64,000 nt of DNA from Agelas oroides (taxonomy: Eukaryota > Porifera > Demospongiae > Agelasida > Agelasidae). Position numbers and translations under genes: made by a program. Shown one piece after another: positions 1 through 12,400 of the stretch. The DNA lies in the NCBI GenBank assembly GCA_949130485.1, contig OX422188.1:2317722-2381721 (forward strand). Direction: 5' to 3'. The notes under the pieces are model-generated. The model was not told where the DNA came from, did no database searches, and was given only the letters and a program-made list of their open reading frames with translations. Positions within the stretch are counted from its first letter, which is position 1; every line of letters begins with the position of its first letter.

Positions 1-3000
1 TACATGCCGTGTTGGTTTGGAAGCAGTTCAACCTGTGACATACCGGTGGGCTTCTAGCTGCTCTGGGCAGTGTTCTGTTGCTGGACAAACAGATGATACA
101 GTTACTATCTCATTGCTGCGATCCATTGATTCTGGGACACACACCTGCACTGTCACAGATAATGTGGGCAATACTGGAAATGGAAGTCTAAACTTTAATG
201 TAACTGGTGAGTTTGGGATGGAGAGGAAAGAAAAGTCATGACTATTGTTTTTTTGTACAACTTGCATTCTGTAAGCCGTGTTTTGTGTTAAGAACTATAT
301 AATTATTACCTACACACATTAGGTGTTGCACTCTACTATTATGGAACAATTAACAACGACAGATCAGTAGCCAACAACAGCATAATCCAAAGTGGAAACA
401 TTGAAGGCTTTGGAATCCTTCTGTGTACCTCTGGATCAAGAACAGCAGATGTGGGGAGATGGATTGCACCATATGGCCAAGACATTACTCACAACACTAC
501 TGACATATTTGATGTCAGTGTAGGAGGCCAGAACAACCCAGGCAACATAAATATCTCATTGGAGGCAGGGCAATCCCTAGGGAGTTCTCACCAGGGTGTA
601 TATGCTTGCATCATTCCAGACGATGAAGAAGTGGAACGCATACTCTACGTTGGAATATACCCTACCAATTTTAGTAGTAAGTTCTTGGCTATAATTATGT
701 ACTTCACCTAGATTCTTTGTCTAAAAGATCAAAAGTAAGTGTGGTGTGAGCAAAACAAGGAGTAATGTCAAGATTTTTACAACTACCTGATTACTTCCGT
801 GTACACTGTTGTTCTATGTGTTCTGCACCCTATAGCTCCTGTGTCAGTCATCTCTCTGCAACGGACCACAGGATACTCACCAAACTTTACCCTCAACTGC
901 ACTTCCACTGGTTCTCCTGCCACTACTGTTACATGGAGGAGAGATGGAATGGTGCTCAGCAGTGGAGGACAATATGAAATGACACAAATGTTACTGAACG
1001 GTGCAACCGCAACCTATGTAAATATTTTAGCAGTCAGTGGCACCCCAAGTTCACTTCTGGGTGTTTATTCATGTGATATTTGGAATGGGATTAGGAGAGT
1101 CACAATGAATATTACAATCAATGGTAAGCATTTTGGCGTGTGTAAGATGCACAGGAAAAACAATTGTGTGTATGTTATACCAAAATAGGTATGATTTCAT
1201 TCACTGAGCATACCAAAACAGGTTTTTTGGTATGACGAACATCTTCTCACATCTGCAGTATGAACTACGTACTGCAAAAAGTGTGAAAGTCATACTCACT
1301 GAATTTATACCGTAGATATGAAACTTGTTGAGATGAAGGTCACACTGAATTGGTATGAAATTCATACCGTTCTTTTTGCTGTGTGTAGAAAACCCCATTT
1401 TTCCCCCTGTCTACTCATTCCACCTTCTCTCTCTCTCCAATTCTCTCATCTTTCATCTCAATTTCACTCACTTTCTTTCTCTCTCTTCACTCCTATCCCT
1501 AACACCCCCCATAACTCCTTTAATGTCTCTTTCCAAACACTATACACTCAGGTCTGCAGGTTACAATGCCAGATGTGCTGATTGTTGGTAGAGCAGTCAC
1601 ACTTACCTGCTTCTCTGACCTGGATGTAACCATGACAGAGTGGCTGTACAATGGGGGAGTGGTTCAGAGCTCCACTGGCTCCCAGACGCAGCTGCTGTTT
1701 AATCCAGTCAATGATACCATAACAGACAATACACCTGCAGGATCACCAGTCCATATGGTGTTCAACAGCAGACCGTCATTATCGCTGCAGAAGGTGGGGT
1801 TAGCTTCAAGATATATACCGTGGAGCCTGACCTGGACATTTATTGATTAACAACCCTTTCTGTTTAGTGTGCAGGCCCAAGATGAGCAAACCATTGATCT
1901 ATGTACCAACAGAGCTTTTGTACTGACTTGTACAATGTAGTATTATGCATGACTACAAATGCAGTATGTCTGAGCGCATAACAATAAAGCCAGCATCCAT
2001 TTCAGTAATACTCAACATCATCAGATGAACAGTTAATAGTGATGTTTGAACAATTAGCTCATCTACATACCAAGCTGCAGTCTAGTTGACTATAGATTAC
2101 TACATACAATCATACATAGCATGATAAAGCTAACACACAGTTCACCATGCATTATGAAACTTGTGGCAACACTTTGTTTACTATTGCTTTTTGCGTACTT
2201 TTACAGTTGTTCCAGATGACTTTACCGTTTCAATCAGTGCAAGCAATGCAGCCATACTAGCTGGACAAATGTTTAACCTGACCTGCACTGTCAGAACTGT
2301 TGATGGTCTGCAGAATGTACCAACAGTTGAGTGGCTGGATGAAACTGGTAATCGGGTCACAGCCGGGGGAGATATTACGGTGGGTAGTGCAATGACATCT
2401 GGCACCACAACCACACTAGCTCTGGTGTTTAGCCTACTCCGAGTTTCCCATGGAGGAGAGTTCACCTGCAGAGCAAACCTCACCAGCCTTGCCCCTCCAC
2501 AGCAGCTGACCAAGGCTGCTGAATGGGACCTTATTGTGGGAAGTGAGTACCTAGAAACATGTTGTTTGTTAGAGAGATTCCTTGGTACTCTCTTTTCTCC
2601 AACATGGGTCACCTTCATAAAAGTTATCACTTGTAAGGACTGGAGCAAGCGGAATAATATAAAGTAGTCAGCAGAATGCCTTGATATCTGTGATTTAAGT
2701 GTGTGCTTCACTTGTGTGCTTGTTTGTGTTAGACTGGACTGGTCTAGGGCATGCACCCACAAGAAAATTTGCGTGCTTTGATATTGCTGCGGATCATGTT
2801 TGGTGATTAGCATCCTTAGGATGTAGTTGGGCTTTGTACCAGCAGAAAGAATAGAATTGAACAACCTAAAAGATGAGATGAATGTTTTCTAAGCCCATTT
2901 GTGCAAAGTAGGAGAGAAATGGCTAACCCAGCAGTGACAGCTGGCATGTGCCTATTACTCAGCACATGAATTGGAATGCTTCCACCCCAATATGCACAGA

Positions 3001-6000
3001 ATTCAAAATATGTTAATGTACAAATGTATGGACAGACAGGTGTACAAAAATACAACATATACTAGCCATTACTAGGGGCTTGTTCCTGCTTGTACATATT
3101 ATATTACTTCTCCTTTACAGGACCGATAATTGATGTGACTATTGAGCCGTATATCATCACATCTTTTGTAACTCCCCCTTACAACACTTTCACACTGAAC
3201 TGCACTGCCAGTGTGCGTGATACCATACTTGTCCCCAAGACATTTCACTGGAGAGTGCTCTTTGGTGCACAAGAAATGAGCGTGTCTTCAAATGCAGGCA
3301 GCATCATGATCACTGACATGAATCTCAATGCGCCAACCAGTAATAGTATCTTGAGAGTGACAGAGATCATCTCTGGTAGCTACCAGTACATCTGCACTGC
3401 TGTGCTGCAGTTCCCTGGGGTGGAAGATGATATCACGGGAGTCAGTTCAGCAAATGTAACTGTCAGAGGTATGTAGGCCTGAGATATGCCTCAACTTTTT
3501 ATTATTATTCTATTCTTTGATTCTTTCAAAATCTTGCTATTACTCTTGCTATTATATAAGCACAATGCTAAAGAACAATATCTCATTACAGCTGCCCAGG
3601 CTCCAGCACAGCCTACCAATGTCACAGTGGCCAATGTGTCTTCCAGCTCTGCTATCATACAGTGGACTGTGCCTCTCATCTCATACTCTCCTGAACAGTA
3701 CACGATCCGGTATGGACTTGCACTAAACATACTCAATCAAACTGGCACCACAGTGAATGGAAATCGAAACGTATCTGTGGTCAACGAGACTCATGTTCTG
3801 GTGGTGGACAATCTGCTTCCAGAAACTACCTACTACTTCAGGGTCATTGCTAGAAATGCATTCGGTTCAACACAAAGTGAAATAGGGACATTCACAACAC
3901 TACCAAAACAACGAGGTACACACACAGTACCATATGTTGTGTAGGGGCTAGGTATTCACACATTGATGTTATTATGGTATACTATGTTATTTTATTTTAT
4001 AGCTTCTTGCATCAAAAGATTCCAGCTTTTACTTGGTGAAGTGAATGACTGTGCTGACTGGAGGGTGAGTGATTGCAGTGAAGGAATAATATATACAGAG
4101 GAGCCCATCAGCATGTTCTTGTGTGTGTTAATGTGGGTATATGATTTTTTCACCAACTACAACTAGGAAAGAGACAACAAAGGTTAGAAAACAGATAAAT
4201 ATAGTCTATGTACAGTGGCGTAGGAACCGTAGCGGCCATAGCGGCTTTGGCCGCTACACTTTTGAGGCCGCAAATAAATATTCATAACCTGCTAAAGTTA
4301 CTGTAATAGCTAAAGCTAGCCTCGTTCCCTTGGAACGAGCCTAAGCTCAAGCAGCCTCTTCGTTGCACCAGTCTCATATGCAGTTACATGCGTACATGCA
4401 ATAAAGTATACAATAAAGCAATCAAAATCTTGGCAGTGAGATGGCTTGGTACGAGACTAGTGCACATTTTCACCGAGACTACTATATACAAGCGACGAAA
4501 GCTGGGCGGTCTCCTGGGAACAACGACGAAGTCAGTACGCGTATAATCTTACTGTTTCCAAATATTTTACTGGACGGCTGGGAAGGTCTGAAAGCTTATA
4601 CCCTTGAAAAAAGGCTTTATTTTGCAGTCTAAAGGTACACACTTTGAAAAAATTCGCCGCCGCGCTATGCGCGGCGAAATTATTTTACATTTCTCCACCG
4701 CGCTTTGTGCGGCACAACATGGCCTCTACACTTCAAATTCGCTTCCTACGCCTATGATGTAAGAAAGAGGATGTGTTGAAGGAGAGGTAGCTAGCTATAT
4801 ATTACAAGGCTTTTTGATGGCACAGTTAAACACTGTTATTTGGAGATTTTGCTTGTATATATCCACTGCAGTTTCAGAACACGAGAGGAAAGCTTGCTGA
4901 CATCACAAGCTCCACAATATCTGCTGTCAATTCAAGATGCCGATGTTCATTAACAGCAAACCATATAAGTACTGCACATTTTGTGTGTACAACTGACCAA
5001 CAAGTGGTATTGTATCGAGCAGAACTGTCTGGAAATCTGAACTGTACTCAGGTGCTATCATACATTGAGCAGTGGGTTAGTGGAGGTCAGACATCTATCC
5101 TTGTCCAGGGTAACAGTATTGAAGTGTACCCCAACTGTCCAATTGAAGTTGATTCATTAATGACTCAAGCAGACTGCATAAGACCAACAACTGTTGGCAC
5201 ACATACAACATCATCTGTTGCATCTGGAATCGAAGGAAGTCTCGGAACCATAGCTGCTGGAGGAGGAATAGGGGGAGTGGTATTCATTGGAATCATCATA
5301 CTTTTATTGGTCATAACATGTATGTGTGTCCGAAGCCACAAGAAGAAACAAGGGTAAGACCCTCAGCTGCACATTGTTGAAGCATTTCTTGTGTTCTCTT
5401 ATGTTGTTACACTACACATATAAGTCCACATATTGTGGATACTTGACAGATGTTAATGATAATCATGATGACAATCACCTACTGATCATCACCACGTACA
5501 CAGTTATCTGTTGGGGTTGTCATGCTACCTTTCCCACTCATTTTCATGCACAGTGCTAACTTGAATACAACAGTAAACGTACTGCTTGGAGTGACCATCA
5601 TGAGGACAAAAAGCAAAGTGTTCACTGCATTTCCTTGTAGCTTGGTTAGCTACAGGTGTAAATGACAGTTGCTTGCCACTTGTTACAAGTCTAAAGTGCA
5701 TGCACCCAAGGTGCCCCAGTAGCTCTGACTTTATTGATTCTGTTTACCCAGAGAGCTAGCTAGTGGTATAGCAAGCCCCAAAGTAGAAATATGAACGACA
5801 AAACCATACGGACTGTCTTAGTGAAGGGCGAAAGTGATTTACAAAACAACCCTCATTTATTTGAGTGAAGCTTGTTCAGTGAATACTAAATGTGAGTGCT
5901 GTACATATGGATAGTTATAGACAATGTGCAAAAATTTTTGCAGTCATTTCAGAAAATCACAATGCCAAAAAGAATTACATAGTTGTCTATTTAGAGCTTA

Positions 6001-6719
6001 CCAGCAAATAGGCTCTGAGTGAGTTCAAAATGAAATATTTGGACCTTTAATGCTTCTGGCAGTTTGTATGAATACATCATTCACAGGATAGTCTCACTAT
6101 GCATCGGACTTACAGCTTTCCCAAAATTGTAGTTAACTCATTGACTAAGAAGAACATGGCAATCTGTGGAACTAATAAAACATTGAATGTCCAAGCTTTT
6201 TCTGGCTGGGACAATCATTTATTAAAAGCCATTATATTTGTTACGTCATACATCACTTGATTTCTTTTTCTTGGATCTGGGTGTAAGGATGATTGAGTAT
6301 CTAGTTACTAGCTAAACATGTATGAAAACCATGGATTGGATCGATCATTAAGATAGTGCACACATTGTTTTCACATTCACACACTAAATTCATAATACTC
6401 CAGGACTGTGCATTTGGATCCCACCCAAAGAACATATCAAAATCCGTATTATTACGAGGCCTATCGAACAACCACGTCTAATCGTCCACCTATTAATCCA
6501 CCTCTTCCTTCCATCTCTGCCAGCCCGAGTCTCCTTCACCGAAGTGACAGCAATGCCTCCTATGTAAAAATGAAGTCTGTTTCAGTGAAACAAGAAGTAT
6601 ATGACGAATTTCATGAGATCGAAACAAAGGAAGAGGCTCTTTATGAGAAGGTGGGACCTCGTCATTGGCCCAGGGAATATGCTGAGGCTGGAAAGGAGCA
6701 TACATACACCAACAAATAA
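1..6719 (+). CDS. Receptor 1: Ig/FN3 type I membrane receptor, 3' part of gene
   Basis: This gene enters the window from the left; its signal-peptide exon is not present. Exons read from splice sites and frame are 1-206, 323-676, 836-1123, 1552-1793, 2207-2542, 3121-3468, 3592-3915, 4003-4064, 4872-5353 and 6404-6719. The first six encode Ig-like domains, seen as Cys..Trp..(Y/F/H)xC patterns such as VTWRRDG with VYSCD in exon 3 and VEWLDE with FTCRA in exon 5. Exon 7 is an FN3 domain (APAQPTNVTV, then TTYYFRVIARNAFG). Next come a 62-nt linker, a juxtamembrane/TM exon and a tyrosine-rich tail ending in TAA, which overlaps an AATAAA at 6715. Every intron up to the linker is phase 1, so each extracellular exon is a symmetrical module. 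The role is inferred to be cell-surface recognition with cytoplasmic signalling; the ligand is unknown. The gene is paralogous to the receptor at 40682-52558. Confidence 0.85.
1170..1395. repeat. Intronic stretch with repeated GGTATGA / TCATACC arms
   Basis: The intron between Ig exons 3 and 4 holds several direct and inverted copies of a short GGTATGA-type motif (at about 1188, 1229, 1291, 1351 and 1361). It looks like a decayed small inverted-repeat element. A CT-rich tract follows at 1425-1500 and could serve in splicing of the next exon. Confidence 0.4.
1552..1793 (+). CDS. Receptor 1 fourth Ig exon, with a one-base frameshift
   Basis: The exon starts after CACTCAG and ends before GTGGGG. 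The first half reads an Ig B and C strand (AVTLTC, then TEWLYNGG). From about 1728 the protein continues only in another frame, which restores the expected second cysteine (YTCRITSPYG) and the phase-1 donor. The exon is 242 nt, while the six other complete Ig/FN3 exons are multiples of three, so one base is missing near 1726-1731. In the unshifted frame the domain loses its second cysteine and the junction phase no longer fits. The paralogous exon at 50409-50645 is intact. An assembly error is more likely than a pseudogene, because all other exons are open. Confidence 0.75.
4213..4756. mobile_element. Non-autonomous DNA transposon, CAGTGGCGTAGGAA termini
   Basis: The left end CAGTGGCGTAGGAA and the right end TTCCTACGCCTATG are inverted repeats (12 of 14 match). 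The element is flanked on both sides by ATGTA, a 5-bp target duplication. It lies in the intron between the linker and juxtamembrane exons of receptor 1. It encodes nothing recognisable, and contains a small palindrome at 4319-4342 like the TAGCCTCG family. A shorter, degraded relative is at 15382-15531. Confidence 0.75.
4872..5353 (+). CDS. Receptor 1 juxtamembrane module plus transmembrane helix
   Basis: This 160-residue exon begins FQNTRGKLADITSS and holds a cysteine-containing module (SRCRCSLTANHIST, then VLYRAELSG and GNSIEVYPNCPIEVDS). A Ser/Thr/Gly-rich stalk and a single hydrophobic helix (GGVVFIGIIILLLVITCMCV) follow. The stop-transfer sequence is RSHKKKQ. The module corresponds closely to exon 41840-42348 of the other receptor. 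Its position just outside the membrane and its general pattern recall SEA-type modules, but I cannot confirm that family. It may be a sponge-specific domain. Confidence 0.8.
6404..6719 (+). CDS. Receptor 1 cytoplasmic tail exon
   Basis: The exon joins in phase 2 to the TM exon and encodes about 104 residues. Tyrosine motifs visible in order are TYQNP, NPYYYEAY, SYVKM (a YxxM, the PI3-kinase p85-binding type), VYDEF and LYEKVGP, then REYAEAGKEHT near the end. The LYxxV block and the GKEHT end are conserved in the other receptor's tail, so they are under constraint. The middle is Pro/Ser-rich (RPPINPPLPSI). There is no kinase or TIR domain. Signalling through SH2 proteins is inferred from the motifs. 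Confidence 0.8.
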
Positions 6720-6720
6720 A

Positions 6721-8828
6721 GTTACTACTTTTTGTATTGCTGGATGCTATATAGCTAGAGGCATCCCATAAAGTACTGCTTTGTTTGTGATCAACATTCG
6801 TACGCACTTGAAATGAGTTATATGTTGACACATTACATTGTCTAGCAAACCAGTGTAATATTGAGACTTCTTAAGATATACCTAAACTAACACATCAAAA
6901 TGATGTTTTGTTTTGTTGTTTATGGCATACCCTTTGTAGTCTTGGTTTGTACATAGTACTTGCAGCTGCATATAGCATACAAAGTTCAAACTTCAAAGTG
7001 TAGTGTTCAGGATCAAAGACAAAAAACAAACAAACAAAAACAAACAAACAAAAAAAAAAACAAAGAACACACAGGAAAAATACACAGATGGTCCACTAGA
7101 TCCGTGAAGCATAAATCAATTTGGCATGACCTATGTTATACCACAAGTGGAAAGAAAAAAGAGCTGAGGGAAGAAAGTAAAGGCCACACAAATTCAGTTG
7201 CATGACTTGTGTAAACTCTGTATTAGCATGTAACCACAGTGTTTACCAACTGCACTGAGTGGCTTCACCATCTATACTTCTATACTCTGGCTTCTGTACA
7301 TCCTTAGATGAGCAATTAATGTGAAAATTGTACACCGTTTCTTTCCACCTGGGGTGCAGTGCTGGCAACTAAAGTAATTTCCCCCAACCATGCATTGCAA
7401 TCCAAAAAGCATGTGTAGCTATCAAAATTTTCAATTCCCTTTGAAAAGAACTGTACTGCTGTAAGTCTTTGAACAATGTATCTAGTCATGTGGTGACTTA
7501 GCCTCGTACCCAGGCGTTTTCCTAATTAACGGCCTGGGTACGAGGCTAGTGGTGACTGTGAGCCCAATAGGTTGTGAATCCTTATACAGTCAATTAGTGG
7601 TTTTAGTACTATACTGTTATAGCTATTGTGCCATGCAGCCCAGGTGTTATCATGGGCATTTCCCATAATTATAATAATTGTTTCTCCAAAAATTGTAATA
7701 GAATTGTCCAAATTGCTCACAATAAGAATAAGCAAATTGATAGTGCTAAAATACAACTAAAGGTGCTCTACCTGTAGTGAGCTCACTAAACTGGTGTGAC
7801 TATTCTTTTTGAGTCTTATCTGTTTTCATTAAAGTGCACCGGTGTCAGGCGAAAGAGTGACTCACCAGATAGAATGGCTTCCTAGTGTTCTAATTTAATG
7901 AGTGGGCATTGTTAAGAGTCCCATTGTGGCAGCTACCGGCAAATGCACTTGGGTTTGCAGCTTCAACAGATGGTGCATTGATTTTTCATTTCTTTCTCTA
8001 CGAGGCTATAGCTACTATCTGCAGAAACTGAAAATTACAAATAGATAATTAAATGCCTTTTCAAGCTCGATGACATCGTACTATTGTGTAAGGATTCAGA
8101 ACCTATTGGCTCACAGTTAGCAAGATATAGCATTTGTTCAAAGCTAGTACAATACTACACTTTGTTTCAAAGGGAATTGAAAAGTTTGCCAAGGATTGCT
8201 GCTTTTTAAGATTGCTCTGCATGGTCAGGGGAAAGTACTTCACCAGTTACTAGCTATCTGTTAGCAGTTCTGAACCAGAAAATTGAAAATAATTATTATG
8301 TGCCTTTACAAGCTTGACGACATCATACTACTCCACAAAATGACATTATAGAAGAGGGTAAGCATACTAAGTTGTCTAATTTTGGTGTTTCAGAGTAGTG
8401 GTGTTATATTACTTGACTATCTATAGTACAATTAGCTGCTTGAAAAAATAGAAATATTCTAAAGTGAAAATGCCACAGTTTAGTAAGTTGCCCATTGAGG
8501 CGTTGACTCCAATGAAAGCTATGCCAGATCGAATAGACATATTTGGTAATACTAAACTGATGTATTTGAAAAGTGACTTAGATGAGAAAAGAAGTATATA
8601 TAGCAGTTACTCTAATGTTAAACGGATCCATAGTTCTGCCGACTGTTTCCACATGCAGGATAGGTCTCCATCTCAGAATTTTGTGGGCAAGCGTCAGGAG
8701 GGAGCAACCTAACTTCTTCATCATGTCCATAATTCTCAGGATGTATAAGTCCCCTTCCATTTGGGCTTAAACAGCCTTGGGAAGACTTATGCAATTTCAG
8801 TCGGTCTTGGGCCATGTCTTCAACCATG
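6721..8828. other. Intergenic; no supported gene
   Basis: The stretch runs downstream of receptor 1. It contains an A/C-rich simple repeat (AAAC-type) at 7018-7062 and the palindromic MITE at 7499. Two related 60-80 bp stretches near 8020-8100 and 8270-8350 share a CAAGCT(C/T)GA(T/C)GACATC core, suggesting a decayed dispersed repeat. Short open frames here show no coding character. Confidence 0.5.
7499..7548. mobile_element. 50-bp palindromic MITE, TAGCCTCGTACCC arms, 9-bp target duplication
   Basis: The arms TAGCCTCGTACCCAGGC and GCCTGGGTACGAGGCTA are perfect inverted repeats around a short AT-rich centre. GTGGTGACT occurs directly on both sides (7490-7498 and 7549-7557), giving a perfect 9-bp target-site duplication. 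That length is typical of Mutator-like elements. Other members in this window are at 24362, 38840 and 42889. Confidence 0.8.
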
Positions 8829-9053
8829 TAACACTGCCCTTGGCTCCCAAGGGTGTTTAAGTGGGTTACTCTGCCCTTGGCTCCCAAGGGTGTTTAAGTG
8901 GGTTACACTGCCCTTGGCTCCCAAGGGTGTTTAAGTGGGTTACACTGCCCTTGGCTCCCAAGGGTGTTTAAGTGGGTTACTCTGCCCTTGGCTCCCAAGG
9001 GTGTTTAAGTGGGTTACTCTGCCCTTGGCTCCCAAGGGTGTTTAAGTGGGTTA
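8829..9053. repeat. Minisatellite, 37-bp unit, about 6 copies
   Basis: A 37-bp unit beginning CTCCCAAGGGTGTTTAAGTG is repeated head to tail with only one- or two-base differences (CTCTGCCC versus CACTGCCC). There are no spacers. It lies downstream of the last asparaginase exon I can identify and may fall inside that gene's final intron or 3' flank. Confidence 0.9.
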
Positions 9054-9471
9054 AAGGCCTCATGTAAGGGCTCTATCTTATGCATAGTAACCCTGACTCC
9101 TGCATGTCTATAGGTACTTTTACTGCTTGAATGAAGAATCAGCAATTCTACACACAAGAAACAAAATACTGAGAAGGTCTCCAAGTCTCCAACATGGTTG
9201 TATAAAGCTATTGCTAGACTACATAACAAAATTCTGTAGGGAATATTGCACACAATTAGAAATTGCCTAAGTTCCAGGCTGTACAGGTGTCAATTCCCCC
9301 CGCAGGGACTGCTGTAGCATCTATAGTGGTGAAGAAAAGAGACTATATAACATGTGCTTGGTATCAATGACCAGTGAGGTGATGTTAGTTATTCATCTAG
9401 CATCACTGCGAGCACTTGCAATCACACAACAGTTACTGTGTGCCCTAAATCCATACATTGCTATGACATAC

Positions 9472-12400
9472 TTGTTGTTTCGTTTCATAATCCAGGTCAC
9501 TGCGAGCCACAAGGTAGGAGACTTTGGTGAGCCCTGCCTCCGCAGTCATGTCTGCACCTGGAACAACCCCAGCATCATCAAGTTGCTGTGAATGTGCGCC
9601 AGTGTGTGTATCAGTACATTTATTTTTTTCGGGTGAAGGCAAATAGCAACCTAATTAATACAAAGCCTGCCCACAAGAAGAACAAGAAGCAATAATATAT
9701 TAAGTCAAGAACGTAGCTAATATTTACACACAAGAGAGTAAGCAGTAATATAAAGTTTACATTCACAAACAGCTCAGTGCATGTACATATAATGATAAAA
9801 AACTATGTGTACATGTAAGATTCAGTATGTGGGAGCACTGGACACAAACAAGACAGCAATGCAGTTCAACAATACTATAACTAGCTAAACTTTATTGTAA
9901 TAAATATGTATGTTCTCAGCATGTTGCTGCTAACTACATTGGCTATTCTATCCCTTAAAGTATTAGTGTTTTGCCAATGAGTTACTGTTCTTAGAATGTT
10001 AACGTACTGTGCCAGTTGCATAGATGTCTGTCACTGTTCCCTTTAGACACTGTGTGATGTTAAGAATGAGCACTCTGTTTGGGTTTCCAGGAAGTTTACC
10101 CTTGGTAGCTTTTGCCAGGACTTTCACAATATCATCTGGGGAGTTGCCAGCACCAAAGGTTTGGAGAACAGCTCCTTTGAGAGGCTTTAGGAAGCTTTCC
10201 ACCTGTGAACAATAACCAGAGAACTTTATATTGACTTTGGGCAACTGCTTGCTGTAAATAATGCAAGAGAACAGCTTTAGCTCAGACCGTAATTACATAC
10301 CTACTGGCAGGAACAAGGACCTACAGATACTGTTGACATGGGATGTGCTGAGATTCAGGATATGAGGTGTGATCAAATGATGAGCTAACACCTGATTTAT
10401 GTCGCAGAATGTTAGACAGTAGCTCAGAGGCACTAAGGACTGGGTCCATGGCTTTTGAGGCTATATTATGGCAAATTTATTGTTTACTTTTACATTATTT
10501 CAGCCACAGCAGTACCAAGCCCCTCCCTCGGGTATATCAGTGCATTAAACGTGAGAGGAATTTGCGCACGCAATATTTCAAGATTGTTTCTGCACCATTA
10601 CGTTCTATTTCATCTGGCCCAACTTTTTATCCATGGGAATAGTCAATATCTCCTTCCAAAGCACTGGAACTGGCAAATATGCCATGCCCACCGGGCATTT
10701 AAACTTCCATTTGCATGCTTAGCGGTAAGCTACAAACTTTTTCCACAGTGAAAAATTGCTAGAAGCGCTTGGCAGAACAACTTCTGGTGTTACAGATGTG
10801 CATATCGCATCATGCTTTTAAATTAGTTGAACGAGGTAAGGACAAGACTGAGCATTGTTGTTAGGAACGGTACAAGCCTAAATCTCTCTTTCGGTGCCGT
10901 GATAGCGAAGGTACTTAATTGCATTCCAATTTCCCGCATTGTTTACATAGATACAACCGGCTTCCTGTATATGGTGCGATAACGTTAATTTAGGCAGCGT
11001 GTGCAAAACAGCTGGACCCAGTCCTTAATGCACCTGAGAGTCTCATAACCAGATCTAAACTATAGCCAATGAAACTCAACTTTGTGTGCAAGACTTAGTG
11101 AAAGGATGAAGTGGTCAAAGCATTAATGTACCATGAAAGTGGAGTGATAATCTTTTCATTAATTTTTATGCTACTTGCTGTAGTGGATTTAGTAACAAAG
11201 CTCTTCCAGGCCCAGTTTACAAGTGTCTTTTGCATAGGCGCTAGTGACATTGACTCACTGTCTGTGGAGTAATTCCAGGAACAATCGCAGTATTCCAACA
11301 TCTGGTGACATTTGCTCGTACACTTTGAATTGCCCATGTGATCTTAAGATGATATTCCAATCCACTGCAAAACAAAGATATTTGAGTTACAATTTACAGC
11401 CAGTAACAGTATCTAACGATGTTAGACTTGGAATTCCATCTTACATTAATCAACTTTCATATCAGCAGCAATGCAGTTACTACTAATTTCTACATCTTAC
11501 CAGTGATATCAACTCCAACTGTGGCCAAATGAGGAAGATTTGGAGAATCAGATGCATCAAACTCACTGGCATTTAATTTGGTGGAACGATTTCCTCGCAG
11601 TAGTTTGTTGTTGAAGAACAGCGTAACTTCGGGGATTTGGTATGCGTACTGCCCAGACATGATCAGAGATCCAATCAGATTGTCTACTGCATCAGTGCTC
11701 AAATCAACCAGGGGGAGTTGGGATCCAGTGATGACTACAGCTTTCTCCAGGTTTTCAATCATGAACGAAAGAGCTGAGGATGTGAAGGCCATTGTGTCGG
11801 TGCCATGAAGGAGAAGAAAGCCATCAAAATACTGGTAGTAATCCTTGATACACTTCACCATGGTAACCCAGTCATCCATGTTCATGTTGCTGGAATCAAT
11901 TGGTTTCTTAAACTCAAGGATGCCATATACGATGCGAAATCCATCTGAAGTGTCCCTGTAAGTGCATCAGTAACTGATTACTCAGCATCAGCATCAGCAT
12001 CAATCAAACACAATAGACTATAGGGTCTACATGCCATCAGCATCAGCATCAATCAAACACAATAGACTATAGGGTCTACATGCCATCAGCATCAGCATCA
12101 ATCAAACACAATAGACTATAGGGTCTACATGCCATCAGCATCAGCATCAATCAAACACAATAGACTATAGGGTCTACATGCCATCAGCCATGAGCATCAA
12201 TCAAGCATAATAGACTATAGGATCTACATGCCATCAGCGAGCAATTCACCCATTTCTGGGCAATTCGATTGTGTTCATAAAGACTTTACTCTCAAAAATT
12301 GCATGGGAAAAGGTACAAAACCTCCCCATAAAATCCCTAGCTATAGGCCTGTAACCTGAATCACTTTGAACAGTATTTTGGGCATGCTATTTCAGGGAAA

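Noticed and set aside
8829..9053. Possible CRISPR-like array
   Set aside because: The 37-bp units are contiguous with no unique spacers, and the DNA is animal.
9014..9253. Next asparaginase exon, continuing after the Lys-Gln-Gln donor
   Set aside because: An acceptor-like site at about 9280 exists, but the required phase runs into a stop at once and no NLRGE-type text was found.
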